Positions 30,995-38,508 of a DNA stretch of 64,000 nt are shown here, piece after piece. The notes under the pieces were generated by a model. The model was not told where the DNA came from. It searched no databases and was given only the letters and a program-made list of their open reading frames with translations. The position numbers were made by a program, and so were the translations under genes. The DNA lies in NCBI RefSeq assembly GCF_001646655.1, contig NZ_LPZN01000018.1:62001-126000 (forward strand), written 5' to 3'. The stretch's first letter is position 1; the number at the start of each line of letters is the position of its first letter. The stretch is from Rhodococcus gordoniae. GTDB taxonomy: Bacteria; Actinomycetota; Actinomycetes; Mycobacteriales; Mycobacteriaceae.

Positions 30995-31036
30995 GGTGGC
31001 CGGTCACAGCGTCGGACGACGCGGTGACCGGCCACC
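30995..31036 (+). terminator. Terminator after guaB3
   Basis: A perfect 13-bp outer stem (30995-31007 with 31024-31036) and an inner 5-bp stem (GCGTC/GACGC), 26 bases after the guaB3 stop. Confidence 0.8.
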
Positions 31037-31054
31037 GGCGTTCGTGCAGTTCTT

Positions 31055-31083
31055 TTCGTGCAACTTCCCGTAACGGGTAGAGT
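31055..31083 (+). promoter_or_regulatory. Promoter of the cholesterol-oxidase-like gene with an internal inverted repeat
   Basis: TTCGTG (31055-31060), a 17-base spacer and TAGAGT (31078-31083). The spacer contains CCCGT-A-ACGGG (31067-31077) directly against the -10, well placed for a repressor. The 5' leader to the ATG is about 65 bases. Confidence 0.45.
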
Positions 31084-31154
31084 CGGGTCTGTGCCTGTAG
31101 TCACACCGCCGAGGTGCATACTGGCCGGTAACAACTCTCGTCGCTGGAGGTTCC

Positions 31155-32879
31155 ATGGGTAGGCAACGGGTCACGGACTACGACGTCCTGATCGTCGGTT
31201 CGGGTTTCGGTGGGAGCGTCACGGCGTTGCGCCTCGTCGAAAAGGGCTACAAGGTCGGCGTTCTCGAGGCCGGTCGCCGCTACGCCGACGCCGACTTCGC
31301 GAAGACGAGCTGGGACCTGCGACGCTTCTTGTGGGCTCCGAAGCTGGGTTGCTTCGGCATCCAGCGCGTCCACCTGCTGCGCGACTGCCTGATCCTCGCC
31401 GGCGCAGGCGTGGGCGGTGGGTCGCTGAACTATGCCAACACCCTCTACAAGCCCCCGATGCAGTTCTTCGAGGACCGTCAGTGGGCCCACATCACCGACT
31501 GGCACGACGAGCTGAGCCCCTACTACGACCAGGCGAAGCGGATGCTCGGTGTGGTGCAGTACGGCCGGATGACCGACGCCGACAAGGTGATCAAGTCGGT
31601 GGCCGACGACATGGGTGTCGGCGACACCTTCATTCAGACGCCCGTGGGCGTGTTCTTCGGCGAACCCGGCCGCACGGTGGCCGACCCCTACTTCGGTGGC
31701 GCGGGCCCCGACCGCACCGGCTGCATCGAGTGCGGCGAGTGCATGACGGGATGCCGTCACGGGGCGAAGAACACCCTCGTGAAGAACTACCTGGGTCTTG
31801 CCGAGCGGGCGGGAGCCGAGATCCTCCCGTCGACCACCGTCACCGACCTCCGCCAGGCAGCCGACGGCACGTGGGACGTGATCACCGAACGTACCGGCGC
31901 CTGGGTCCGCAAGGGGCGGCGCACCTACACGGCCGCGCACGTCGTCCTCGCGGCCGGAACGTGGGGAACGCAGCATCTGCTGCACCATCTCAAGGACACC
32001 GGGGCGTTGCCCGAGCTCTCCGACAAGGTCGGCGAACTGACCCGCACCAACTCCGAATCCATCGTCGGCGCAGGCAAGATGAGTGTCGATCCCGATATGA
32101 ACCTCACCGACGGGGTGGCCATCACCTCCTCGTTCCACCCGACGCCCGACACCCACATCGAACCGGTGCGTTACGGCAAGGGCTCCAACGCGATGGGGTT
32201 GCTGCAGACGCTCATGACCGACGGCGACGGGCGCACCCCGCGCTGGGTGAAGTTCCTCGGGGAGGTCGTGAGGAACCCGGTGAAGATGCTCCGGATGCTC
32301 TCGGTGCACCGGTGGAGCGAGCGCACCATCATCGCTCTGGTGATGCAGAACCTCGACAACTCCATCACGACCTACACGACCAGGGGTCTGTTCGGTCGGC
32401 GCAAGGTGACCAGCAAGCAGGGGCACGGACAGCCGAACCCCACGTGGATCCCGGCCGGCAACGAGGCGACGCGCCGCATGGCCGAGAAGATCGACGGTGT
32501 CGCAGGCGGAACGTGGGGTGAGATCTTCAACATCCCGCTCACCGCGCACTTCCTCGGCGGCGCGGTGATCGGGTCCGATCCCGAACACGGGGTCATCGAT
32601 CCCTACCAGCGCGTGTACGGCTATCCGACGCTGAGCGTCGTCGACGGCGCGGCGGTCTCCGCGAACCTCGGTGTGAACCCGTCGCTCACCATCGCGGCGC
32701 AAGCCGAACGCGTTGCGGCGTTGTGGCCCAACAAGGGTGAGGACGACCAGCGTCCCGCGCAGGGGCAGCCGTACCGTCGCGTCGCGCCGGTCGAACCGAA
32801 GAACCCCGTGGTGCCCGTCGACGCGCCCGGTGCGTTGCGTCTGCCGGTCGTCGGGATCACGCACAGCGGCGTCGCGTAG
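31155..32879 (+). CDS. choD: GMC-type FAD oxidoreductase, cholesterol oxidase-like (ChoD family)
   Basis: 574 residues (Rv3409c is 578). FAD-binding Rossmann motif IVGSGFGGSVTALRL at the N-terminus and the GMC signature GAGVGGGSLNYANTLY. A 4-Cys segment CIECGECMTGCRHGAKNT lies at about residue 190, unusual for a simple cholesterol oxidase and reminiscent of an Fe-S or metal site. The C-terminal conserved block is YPTLSVVDGAAVSANLGVNPSLTI. Despite the name, the substrate is not established; in M. tuberculosis the homologue is not required for growth on cholesterol. GGAGG precedes the ATG. It sits between guaB3 and guaA as in mycobacteria. Confidence 0.88.
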   Translation: MGRQRVTDYDVLIVGSGFGGSVTALRLVEKGYKVGVLEAGRRYADADFAKTSWDLRRFLWAPKLGCFGIQRVHLLRDCLILAGAGVGGGSLNYANTLYKPPMQFFEDRQWAHITDWHDELSPYYDQAKRMLGVVQYGRMTDADKVIKSVADDMGVGDTFIQTPVGVFFGEPGRTVADPYFGGAGPDRTGCIECGECMTGCRHGAKNTLVKNYLGLAERAGAEILPSTTVTDLRQAADGTWDVITERTGAWVRKGRRTYTAAHVVLAAGTWGTQHLLHHLKDTGALPELSDKVGELTRTNSESIVGAGKMSVDPDMNLTDGVAITSSFHPTPDTHIEPVRYGKGSNAMGLLQTLMTDGDGRTPRWVKFLGEVVRNPVKMLRMLSVHRWSERTIIALVMQNLDNSITTYTTRGLFGRRKVTSKQGHGQPNPTWIPAGNEATRRMAEKIDGVAGGTWGEIFNIPLTAHFLGGAVIGSDPEHGVIDPYQRVYGYPTLSVVDGAAVSANLGVNPSLTIAAQAERVAALWPNKGEDDQRPAQGQPYRRVAPVEPKNPVVPVDAPGALRLPVVGITHSGVA

Positions 32880-32902
32880 CGACCAGCAGAGAGACCGGAT
32901 GA

Positions 32903-32934
32903 GCGGCCGCGTCGGGATCACCCGGCGCGGCCGC
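32903..32934 (+). terminator. Terminator directly upstream of the guaA promoter
   Basis: A 14-bp stem with one wobble pair (32903-32916 with 32921-32934) and an ATCA loop. Only one base separates it from the guaA -10 hexamer, so the hairpin DNA covers the -35 region of guaA. Confidence 0.8.
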
Positions 32935-32935
32935 T

Positions 32936-32941
32936 TAGACT
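32936..32941 (+). promoter_or_regulatory. -10 element for leaderless guaA transcript
   Basis: TAGACT ends six bases before the guaA GTG. There is no Shine-Dalgarno sequence. The -35 position falls within the GC-rich terminator stem of the previous gene. Confidence 0.5.
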
Positions 32942-32947
32942 GTTCGA

Positions 32948-34522
32948 GTGTCGTCGCAAAGCCAGCAGTCCAGACCGGTCGTCGTCGTCGATTTCGGAGC
33001 CCAGTACGCGCAGCTGATCGCTCGCCGCGTACGTGAGGCCAATGTCTACTCGGAGGTCGTGCCGCACACGGCGGGTGTCGAGGAGATCGCAGCGAAGAAC
33101 CCGCGCGCAGTGGTGCTGTCCGGCGGCCCTGCGAGCGTGTACGAGGAGGGCGCACCGCGCCTCGATCCCACACTGTTCGACCTCGGCGTCCCCGTCTTCG
33201 GCATCTGCTACGGCTTTCAGGCCATGGCGCAGGCGCTCGGCGGCACGGTCGCGCACACCGGTTCGCGCGAGTACGGCCGCACCGAACTGTCGGTGGCCGG
33301 TGGCGTGCTGCACGACGGCCTCCCCGAGACGCAGCCCGTCTGGATGAGCCACGGCGACGGTGTCACCGAGGCGCCCGAGGGCTTCGAGGTCACGGCGACC
33401 AGCGCCGGTGCTCCGGTCGCGGCATTCGAGGACCGGGCCCGCCGCCTCGCCGGCGTCCAGTACCACCCCGAGGTGCTGCATTCGCCCCACGGCCAGCAGG
33501 TGCTCAGCCGGTTCCTGCACGACATCGCCGGCATCCCGGGCGACTGGACCGCCGCGAACATCGCCGACGCGCTCGTCGAGCAGGTCCGCGAGCAGATCGG
33601 CGACGGTCGTGCCATCTGCGGTCTGTCCGGTGGTGTCGACTCCGCCGTGGCCGCCGCGCTGGTGCAGCGTGCCATCGGTGATCGCCTGACCTGTGTGTTC
33701 GTCGACCACGGCCTGATGCGTGAAGGCGAACGGCAGCAGGTCGAGAAGGACTTCGTCGCCGCGACCGGTGCCCGTCTGATCACCGTCGACGCGTCCGAGA
33801 CGTTCCTGCGCGAGCTCGCCGGCGTCACCGACCCCGAGACCAAGCGCAAGATCATCGGCCGCGAGTTCATCCGCTCCTTCGAGGGCGCTGTCGCCGAGGT
33901 GCTCGGTGAGGGTGCCGACAAGGGCGAGACCGTGAAGTTCCTCGTGCAGGGCACCCTGTATCCGGACGTCGTGGAGTCCGGCGGCGGTTCCGGCACCGCG
34001 AACATCAAGAGCCACCACAACGTCGGTGGGCTTCCCGAAGACCTCGAGTTCGAGCTCGTCGAGCCGCTGCGCCTGCTGTTCAAGGACGAGGTGCGTGCGG
34101 TCGGACGTCAGCTCGGTCTGCCCGAGGAGATCGTCGGACGCCAGCCGTTCCCCGGCCCCGGTCTCGGCATCCGCATCATCGGCGAGGTCACCCGCGAGCG
34201 TCTCGAGATCCTGCGCCGCGCCGACTCGATCGCCCGGGAGGAGCTCACCTCCGCCGGTCTCGACGGGCAGATCTGGCAGTGCCCGGTCGTGCTGCTCGCC
34301 GACGTCCGCAGCGTGGGCGTGCAGGGCGACGGCCGCACCTACGGTCACCCGATCGTGCTGCGTCCGGTGTCGAGTGAGGACGCGATGACCGCTGACTGGA
34401 CGCGCCTGCCCTACGAGACCCTCGAGCGGATCTCCACTCGCATCACCAACGAGGTGGCGGAGGTCAACCGCGTGGTGCTCGACGTGACGAGCAAGCCCCC
34501 GGGAACCATCGAGTGGGAGTGA
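32948..34522 (+). CDS. guaA: GMP synthase (glutamine-hydrolysing)
   Basis: 524 residues. Converts XMP to GMP. The N-terminal class I glutamine amidotransferase has its nucleophile Cys at about 87 (FGICYGFQ) and the partner His in GVQYHPEV. The ATP pyrophosphatase domain starts near residue 220 with the PP-loop [14 protein letters not shown]. The C-terminal dimerisation domain ends with the family's invariant [12 protein letters not shown] start. The last codons (GAG TGG GAG TGA) are the beginning of a 29-bp tandem repeat array that runs on downstream. Confidence 0.98.
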   Translation: MSSQSQQSRPVVVVDFGAQYAQLIARRVREANVYSEVVPHTAGVEEIAAKNPRAVVLSGGPASVYEEGAPRLDPTLFDLGVPVFGICYGFQAMAQALGGTVAHTGSREYGRTELSVAGGVLHDGLPETQPVWMSHGDGVTEAPEGFEVTATSAGAPVAAFEDRARRLAGVQYHPEVLHSPHGQQVLSRFLHDIAGIPGDWTAANIADALVEQVREQIGDGRAICGLSGGVDSAVAAALVQRAIGDRLTCVFVDHGLMREGERQQVEKDFVAATGARLITVDASETFLRELAGVTDPETKRKIIGREFIRSFEGAVAEVLGEGADKGETVKFLVQGTLYPDVVESGGGSGTANIKSHHNVGGLPEDLEFELVEPLRLLFKDEVRAVGRQLGLPEEIVGRQPFPGPGLGIRIIGEVTRERLEILRRADSIAREELTSAGLDGQIWQCPVVLLADVRSVGVQGDGRTYGHPIVLRPVSSEDAMTADWTRLPYETLERISTRITNEVAEVNRVVLDVTSKPPGTIEWE

Positions 34523-34648
34523 TCCCCGCTCGTGTGACCGAGTGGGAGTGATCCTCGCTCGTGTGACCGAGTGGGAGTGATCCTCGCTCGTGTGACCGAG
34601 TGGGAGTGATCCTCGCTCGTGTGACCGAGTGGAAGTGATCTGCGCTCG
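34511..34648 (+). repeat. 29-bp tandem repeats growing out of the guaA stop codon
   Basis: Units start at 34511, 34540, 34569 and 34598, plus a degenerate partial fifth at 34627. The second to fourth are identical; the first differs at one base. Each begins GAGTGGGAGTGA, the guaA end (Glu-Trp-Glu-stop), so the array repeats the 3' end of the gene with its stop. Within each unit GAGTGA-TCC-TCGCTC can form a small hairpin. There are no spacers, so it is not a CRISPR array. Confidence 0.95.
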
Positions 34649-34665
34649 CCGGAAGCGGTGAGACG

Positions 34666-34704
34666 GCGACGTCCCCCGGACCGATTCGGTCCGGGGGACG
34701 TCGC
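34666..34704. terminator. Strong terminator between guaA and the PspC operon
   Basis: A perfect 18-bp stem (34666-34683 with 34687-34704) with a three-base ATT loop. It lies between converging transcripts (guaA and the small membrane protein gene) and can serve both. Confidence 0.88.
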
Positions 34705-34717
34705 GTGGATGGGGTCG

Positions 34718-34951
34718 CTATCTCCGGCGGTTGGGGAGGAAGACCAGCACGGCTCCGATCAGCAGTGCCGCGCCCACCAGGACCCACCCGAGGTCGACGG
34801 CCGCGAGGAATTCGACCGAGAACGGTCCGATCATGGCCCATCCGCTCACGACCAGCGCTGCCAGTGCGGCCAGCAGGAGCAGGAGTGACGGTCCCGTGCG
34901 CATGCGTTCGGCCCGACCCTCGGTGTGTGTTCCGGTTTCGTGATCAGCCAC
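34718..34951 (-). CDS. Small two-helix membrane protein of the PspC operon
   Basis: 77 residues. Hydrophilic N-terminus with His and Glu, then two hydrophobic helices (about 22-42, SLLLLLAALAALVVSGWAMI, and 53-72, LGWVLVGAALLIGAVLVFL) and a short basic end NRRR. Its start overlaps the end of the PspC/LiaF-like gene by eight bases, so it is translated with it. It may be a small subunit or modulator of that stress-sensing protein. No named family was recognised. Confidence 0.7.
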   Translation of the reverse strand: MADHETGTHTEGRAERMRTGPSLLLLLAALAALVVSGWAMIGPFSVEFLAAVDLGWVLVGAALLIGAVLVFLPNRRR

Positions 34952-36392
34952 GACGCACCTCCAGAGATCCGAATTCCATGTTCGCCTTCAGGTTCAGGAC
35001 CGGCCCGTCGTCCACTCCGTCCGCACCGCCGTCGATGCCGGGGCCGGGGCATCCTTTGATCTCACCCGGGCCGATCGTGCAATCGGCGCGGACGTCGAGG
35101 TTCTCCGGCAGCAGCACCTCGACGCTGCCGAACCGGCCGTCGACCTGCACCGTGCGGTCCTCGGTGAGTTCGAGTCGCCGGAGGTCGAGGGTCATCGCGC
35201 CGAACTGGGAGCTGTACTCGGCCTGCAGCTGGTCCCCGTTCGCCGGCGCCCAGGTCCGGCTGCCCCAGTTCGAGGTATCGACCGGTCCGGCGATCGAGGC
35301 GAGGACGACGAATCCGAGCAGGGGCCCGGTCACCACGAGAAGTCCGTGACCGCGGTGCAGGAACGCGCCGATCAGCAGGCCCAGACCGATGACTGCGAGG
35401 GCCACGGCACCTACGCGGGCCGGGGTCACCCAGGCCAGGTCGGCGGCGGCACCGAGGGCGCCGGTCACGGCAGCGGCGATGACGGCCAGACCGAGGACCG
35501 TGGTGGTCAGGCGCGAACGGCGGTTCGTGACGACCGCAGGTTGGTGTGTCGGTGTGGGTTCGGGCAGGTCCCACGCGAACGGGGCGACCCCGAGGGGATC
35601 CCATGCCGGCGGTGACGGCCGTCGGGGCGAGAGCGCGTCGGCACCCGGAAGCGGAGCGTCGGTGTCCTTGCGTAGGTCGGGCATCGGGGACGTCTTCCTC
35701 TCCGTGGTGTCCGCGGTGTCGGTTGCGCCGGTGGTGTTCACGGCCTCCGTCGCGTCGGTGGTCTGCGAAGGCGTGGCCGTCTCTGTGCCGCTCGTCTCCG
35801 AGCGGGTTGTTTCACCGGCCGGTGTCTCCGTGGCCGCCGGGCCCGCGTGCATGTTCCATACACCGGTGTGTGCGCTCCACGGGGAGTGGTACGGGTTCGT
35901 CACCGGAGGCTGAGGAAAGGCCGGTTGGTTCGAGAAGGACGATCCGTCCGTTGCAGGCAACAGGGGCGGCTCGGGACGCCGCTGGTAGAGCAGCCACCAT
36001 CCGCCGAGCATGAGCAGTGTTCCGATGAACCCGGAACCACCCGAGCCCGCGCCCACCGGTCCGATGGCCCCTGCCGCGATGGCCAGGGCCACGAGGATCA
36101 CGACGACCTTGGTGGTCGAGTCCGAGCTCGCGCCTCGCCCGACGAGTGATTCGAGCGAGGAGACCTGGTCGCCGTGACGGGGGAACAGCAACCAGGCCGC
36201 CAGGTAGAGGACGAGACCGCCACCGCCGAACAGCGCCGAGGCGACGAACACGACACGGATCAGCACGGGATCGATGCCGTATCGCACTCCGATACCCGAG
36301 CACACACCCGCGATGTGCCCTTCCTTCGGCAGGCGCACGGGACGGGTCCGCCACATGTCCGCCACCTGGTCCTGAAAGCTCCTCGTGTCCAT
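34944..36392 (-). CDS. PspC-domain membrane protein with LiaF-like C-terminal domain
   Basis: 482 residues from the ATG at 36392. The N-terminal PspC domain covers about 20-75 (GVCSGIGVRYGIDPVLIRVVFV), with the usual hydrophobic helices. A variable Thr/Ala-rich linker follows, then several membrane helices. The C-terminal domain (about 370-482; VDGRFGSVEVLLPENLDVRADC and NMEFGSLEVRRG) has the beta-rich repeated pattern of LiaF-type proteins. LiaF proteins hold a cognate histidine kinase inactive until the envelope is stressed. The divergent kinase and regulator next door fit such a three-part system. An ATG at 36401 is less likely. Confidence 0.82.
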   Translation of the reverse strand: MDTRSFQDQVADMWRTRPVRLPKEGHIAGVCSGIGVRYGIDPVLIRVVFVASALFGGGGLVLYLAAWLLFPRHGDQVSSLESLVGRGASSDSTTKVVVILVALAIAAGAIGPVGAGSGGSGFIGTLLMLGGWWLLYQRRPEPPLLPATDGSSFSNQPAFPQPPVTNPYHSPWSAHTGVWNMHAGPAATETPAGETTRSETSGTETATPSQTTDATEAVNTTGATDTADTTERKTSPMPDLRKDTDAPLPGADALSPRRPSPPAWDPLGVAPFAWDLPEPTPTHQPAVVTNRRSRLTTTVLGLAVIAAAVTGALGAAADLAWVTPARVGAVALAVIGLGLLIGAFLHRGHGLLVVTGPLLGFVVLASIAGPVDTSNWGSRTWAPANGDQLQAEYSSQFGAMTLDLRRLELTEDRTVQVDGRFGSVEVLLPENLDVRADCTIGPGEIKGCPGPGIDGGADGVDDGPVLNLKANMEFGSLEVRRG

Positions 36393-36426
36393 GGCACCCA
36401 TCCTGCTGGGCTTCCGCGCGCGGCAC

Positions 36427-36445
36427 ATCAGGGACCAACCCTGAT
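36427..36445. promoter_or_regulatory. Inverted repeat operator 1 in the PspC divergent region
   Basis: ATCAGGG, five bases, CCCTGAT: a perfect 7-bp inverted repeat 35 bases upstream of the PspC/LiaF-like start. It is the size and spacing of NarL/LuxR-type response-regulator sites. Confidence 0.55.
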
Positions 36446-36472
36446 TTCCGGGGACCCGATCGGAACCCGGAC

Positions 36473-36491
36473 ATCAGGGTCCGTCCCCGAT
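36473..36491. promoter_or_regulatory. Inverted repeat operator 2 in the PspC divergent region
   Basis: ATCAGGG, five bases, CCCCGAT: the same layout as operator 1 with one arm mismatch, 46 bases away and 34 bases upstream of the kinase start. Two such copies between divergent genes suggest that the linked regulator controls both directions. Confidence 0.5.
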
Positions 36492-36525
36492 GCCGGGCCG
36501 GCGATCTCCGTGCCAGTATCGAGGT

Positions 36526-37812
36526 GTGCAACCGGTACCTGGATTACCCGTGACCGTTCCCCGCCTCGAACGGCGGGTGGGCGGTCGCATCGTGGGTGGC
36601 GTGGCCGGCGGTGTCGCCGACCACCTCGGCATCGACGCCACCAAGGTGCGGGTCGCCTTCACGGTGCTCGCCGCTCTCGGCGGATTCGGGATCGCGTCCT
36701 ACGGCCTGCTGTGGATGTTCGTGCCCCCGGGCTCCGACACCGACCGTCCCACCGGCCCCGAACGCCGTCGCGCCATCGGCCTCGCCTTCATGGGTGTCGG
36801 TCTGGCAGTGGGTCTTTCGTGGCTGTTCAGCGGTGGTGCCGCCGGCGTGGTGTTCCCGATCGTCGTGGTCGTCGTGGGTGCGGCGCTCGTATGGCGCGAG
36901 TTCGACATCGAAGGGCCCAGATCGGTACTCGGTCTGCCCGCCCACCCGACGGTCCTCACCTGGGCTCGCGTGCTCGGTGGACTGACCCTCGTCGTCACCG
37001 GACTCGGGGTGATGGTCATCGCACAGGTCGACGTCGCGGCGCTGCGCTCGTCGCTGGTGGCGGTGGTGGTCACGCTGGTCGGTGCCGCACTGCTGTCGGT
37101 GCCGTTGTGGATCCGGATGTGGCGTGCGCTCGAGACCGAGCGCGCCGCCCGGGTGCGCAACGAGGAGCGCGAGGAGATCGCGTCGCACCTGCACGACTCG
37201 GTGCTCCAGACACTCGCACTCATCCAGAAACAGGCAGGCGACCAGCAGGAGGTCGTGCGTCTGGCACGCAGCCAGGAACGCGAACTGCGCCGCTGGCTGT
37301 TCGGTGGGGACGAGACGCCGAGCACCTCGCTCGCCGAGACGCTGCGCACCATCGCAGGTGAGGTGGAGGACCAGTACGGCCTGTCGGTCGAACCCGTCAT
37401 CGTCGGCGACATCGCGCCGGACGACAGTGATCTGACCCCCGAGGTCGCGACCGCCGTCCTCGGCGCGACCCGCGAGGCGCTCGTGAACGCGGCCAAACAC
37501 GCCGGGGTGGAGAGTGTGGACCTGTTCGCGGAGGTGGAACCGCATCAGGTGAGCGTGTTCGTGCGCGATCGCGGCGTCGGATTCGATCCCGACGAGGTTC
37601 CCGCCGACCGGCAGGGGCTGGCCAGGTCGATCCGGGCGCGGATCGAACGTCGCGGTGGCCGCACCGTCGTGAAGTCGAGTCCCGGAAAGGGAACCGAGGT
37701 GCGCATCCACGTGCCGCGCGCGGGCCGGACGGATGCCGAACGCGAACAGGACACCGAGTCGACCTTAGAGTGGGGGGTGACCGACCCCCACCCCGAGGAG
37801 CAGACACAGTGA
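36526..37812 (+). CDS. PspC-domain sensor histidine kinase
   Basis: 428 residues from the GTG at 36526. The N-terminal PspC domain (GGRIVGGVAGGVADHLGID, about 15-70) includes the first membrane helix; more helices follow to about residue 205. The HisKA_3 motif EEIASHLHDSVLQTLALIQ carries the phospho-accepting His. The ATPase has the N box GATREALVNAAKHAGV and G box RDRGVGFDPDEV. It shares the PspC domain with the divergent gene, so both may sense the same membrane signal. Its stop overlaps the response regulator start (GTGA). Confidence 0.9.
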   Translation: MQPVPGLPVTVPRLERRVGGRIVGGVAGGVADHLGIDATKVRVAFTVLAALGGFGIASYGLLWMFVPPGSDTDRPTGPERRRAIGLAFMGVGLAVGLSWLFSGGAAGVVFPIVVVVVGAALVWREFDIEGPRSVLGLPAHPTVLTWARVLGGLTLVVTGLGVMVIAQVDVAALRSSLVAVVVTLVGAALLSVPLWIRMWRALETERAARVRNEEREEIASHLHDSVLQTLALIQKQAGDQQEVVRLARSQERELRRWLFGGDETPSTSLAETLRTIAGEVEDQYGLSVEPVIVGDIAPDDSDLTPEVATAVLGATREALVNAAKHAGVESVDLFAEVEPHQVSVFVRDRGVGFDPDEVPADRQGLARSIRARIERRGGRTVVKSSPGKGTEVRIHVPRAGRTDAEREQDTESTLEWGVTDPHPEEQTQ

Positions 37813-38495
37813 CTTCGATTCCGGCGACATCGTCCGATGCCACCGAGAACAACCGTCCCTATCGTGTCTTCCTGGTGGACGACCACGCCGTCTTCCGCTC
37901 CGGGGTGCGCACCGAACTGGGACGCGAGACCGACATGGAGATCGTCGGCGAGGCCGGGGGAGTTGCCGAGGCCGTCGCCGGGATCGAGGCGACCAAGCCG
38001 GATGTCGTGCTCCTCGACGTCCACATGCCGGACGGCGGCGGTGTCGCCGTCCTCCAGCGGATCCCCGACGGCCCGGTGTGCCTGGCGCTCAGCGTGTCCG
38101 ACGCGGCCGAGGACGTCATCGCCGTCATCCGGGCCGGGGCGCGCGGGTACGTGACGAAGACGATCTCCGGTCCGGATCTGGCCGACGCCGTGCGACGGGT
38201 CGCCGGGGGAGACGCCGTGTTCAGCCCGCGCCTGGCCGGTTTCGTGCTCGACTCGTTCACCGGCCGGTCCTCCGCCCCGGAACCGCCCCTCGATCCCGAA
38301 CTCGACTCGCTGACCCCGCGAGAACTCGAGGTGCTACGTCTGCTGGCTCGCGGGTACACCTACCGCGAGATCGCCGAGGAACTCGTGATCTCGGTGAAGA
38401 CCGTCGAAACGCACGCGTCGAACGTCCTGCGCAAGACGCAACAGTCCAACCGCAATGCGCTGACACGCTGGGCGCACCGGCGGCGCATCGACTGA
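37809..38495 (+). CDS. NarL/LuxR-family response regulator
   Basis: 228 residues, GTG start overlapping the kinase gene by four bases. Receiver domain: acidic pair in FLVDDHAVFRSG, phospho-acceptor Asp in VVLLDVHMPDGGG, conserved Lys in GYVTKTISG. The LuxR-type HTH follows (LTPRELEVLRLLARGYTYREIAEELVISVKTVETH). It should bind the ATCAGGG inverted repeats in the divergent region. A TAGAGT element at 37766-37771 could provide extra transcription of this gene. Confidence 0.93.
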   Translation: MTSIPATSSDATENNRPYRVFLVDDHAVFRSGVRTELGRETDMEIVGEAGGVAEAVAGIEATKPDVVLLDVHMPDGGGVAVLQRIPDGPVCLALSVSDAAEDVIAVIRAGARGYVTKTISGPDLADAVRRVAGGDAVFSPRLAGFVLDSFTGRSSAPEPPLDPELDSLTPRELEVLRLLARGYTYREIAEELVISVKTVETHASNVLRKTQQSNRNALTRWAHRRRID

Positions 38496-38508
38496 GCGTG
38501 GCGTCGGA

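Noticed and set aside
34511-34648. 29-bp repeats as a CRISPR array
   Set aside because: The units are directly adjacent with no spacers, and no cas gene is near.
34464-34841. Minus-strand frame with Ser/His/Arg repeats
   Set aside because: It only reads through the guaA tail repeats and the terminator; a by-product of the array.
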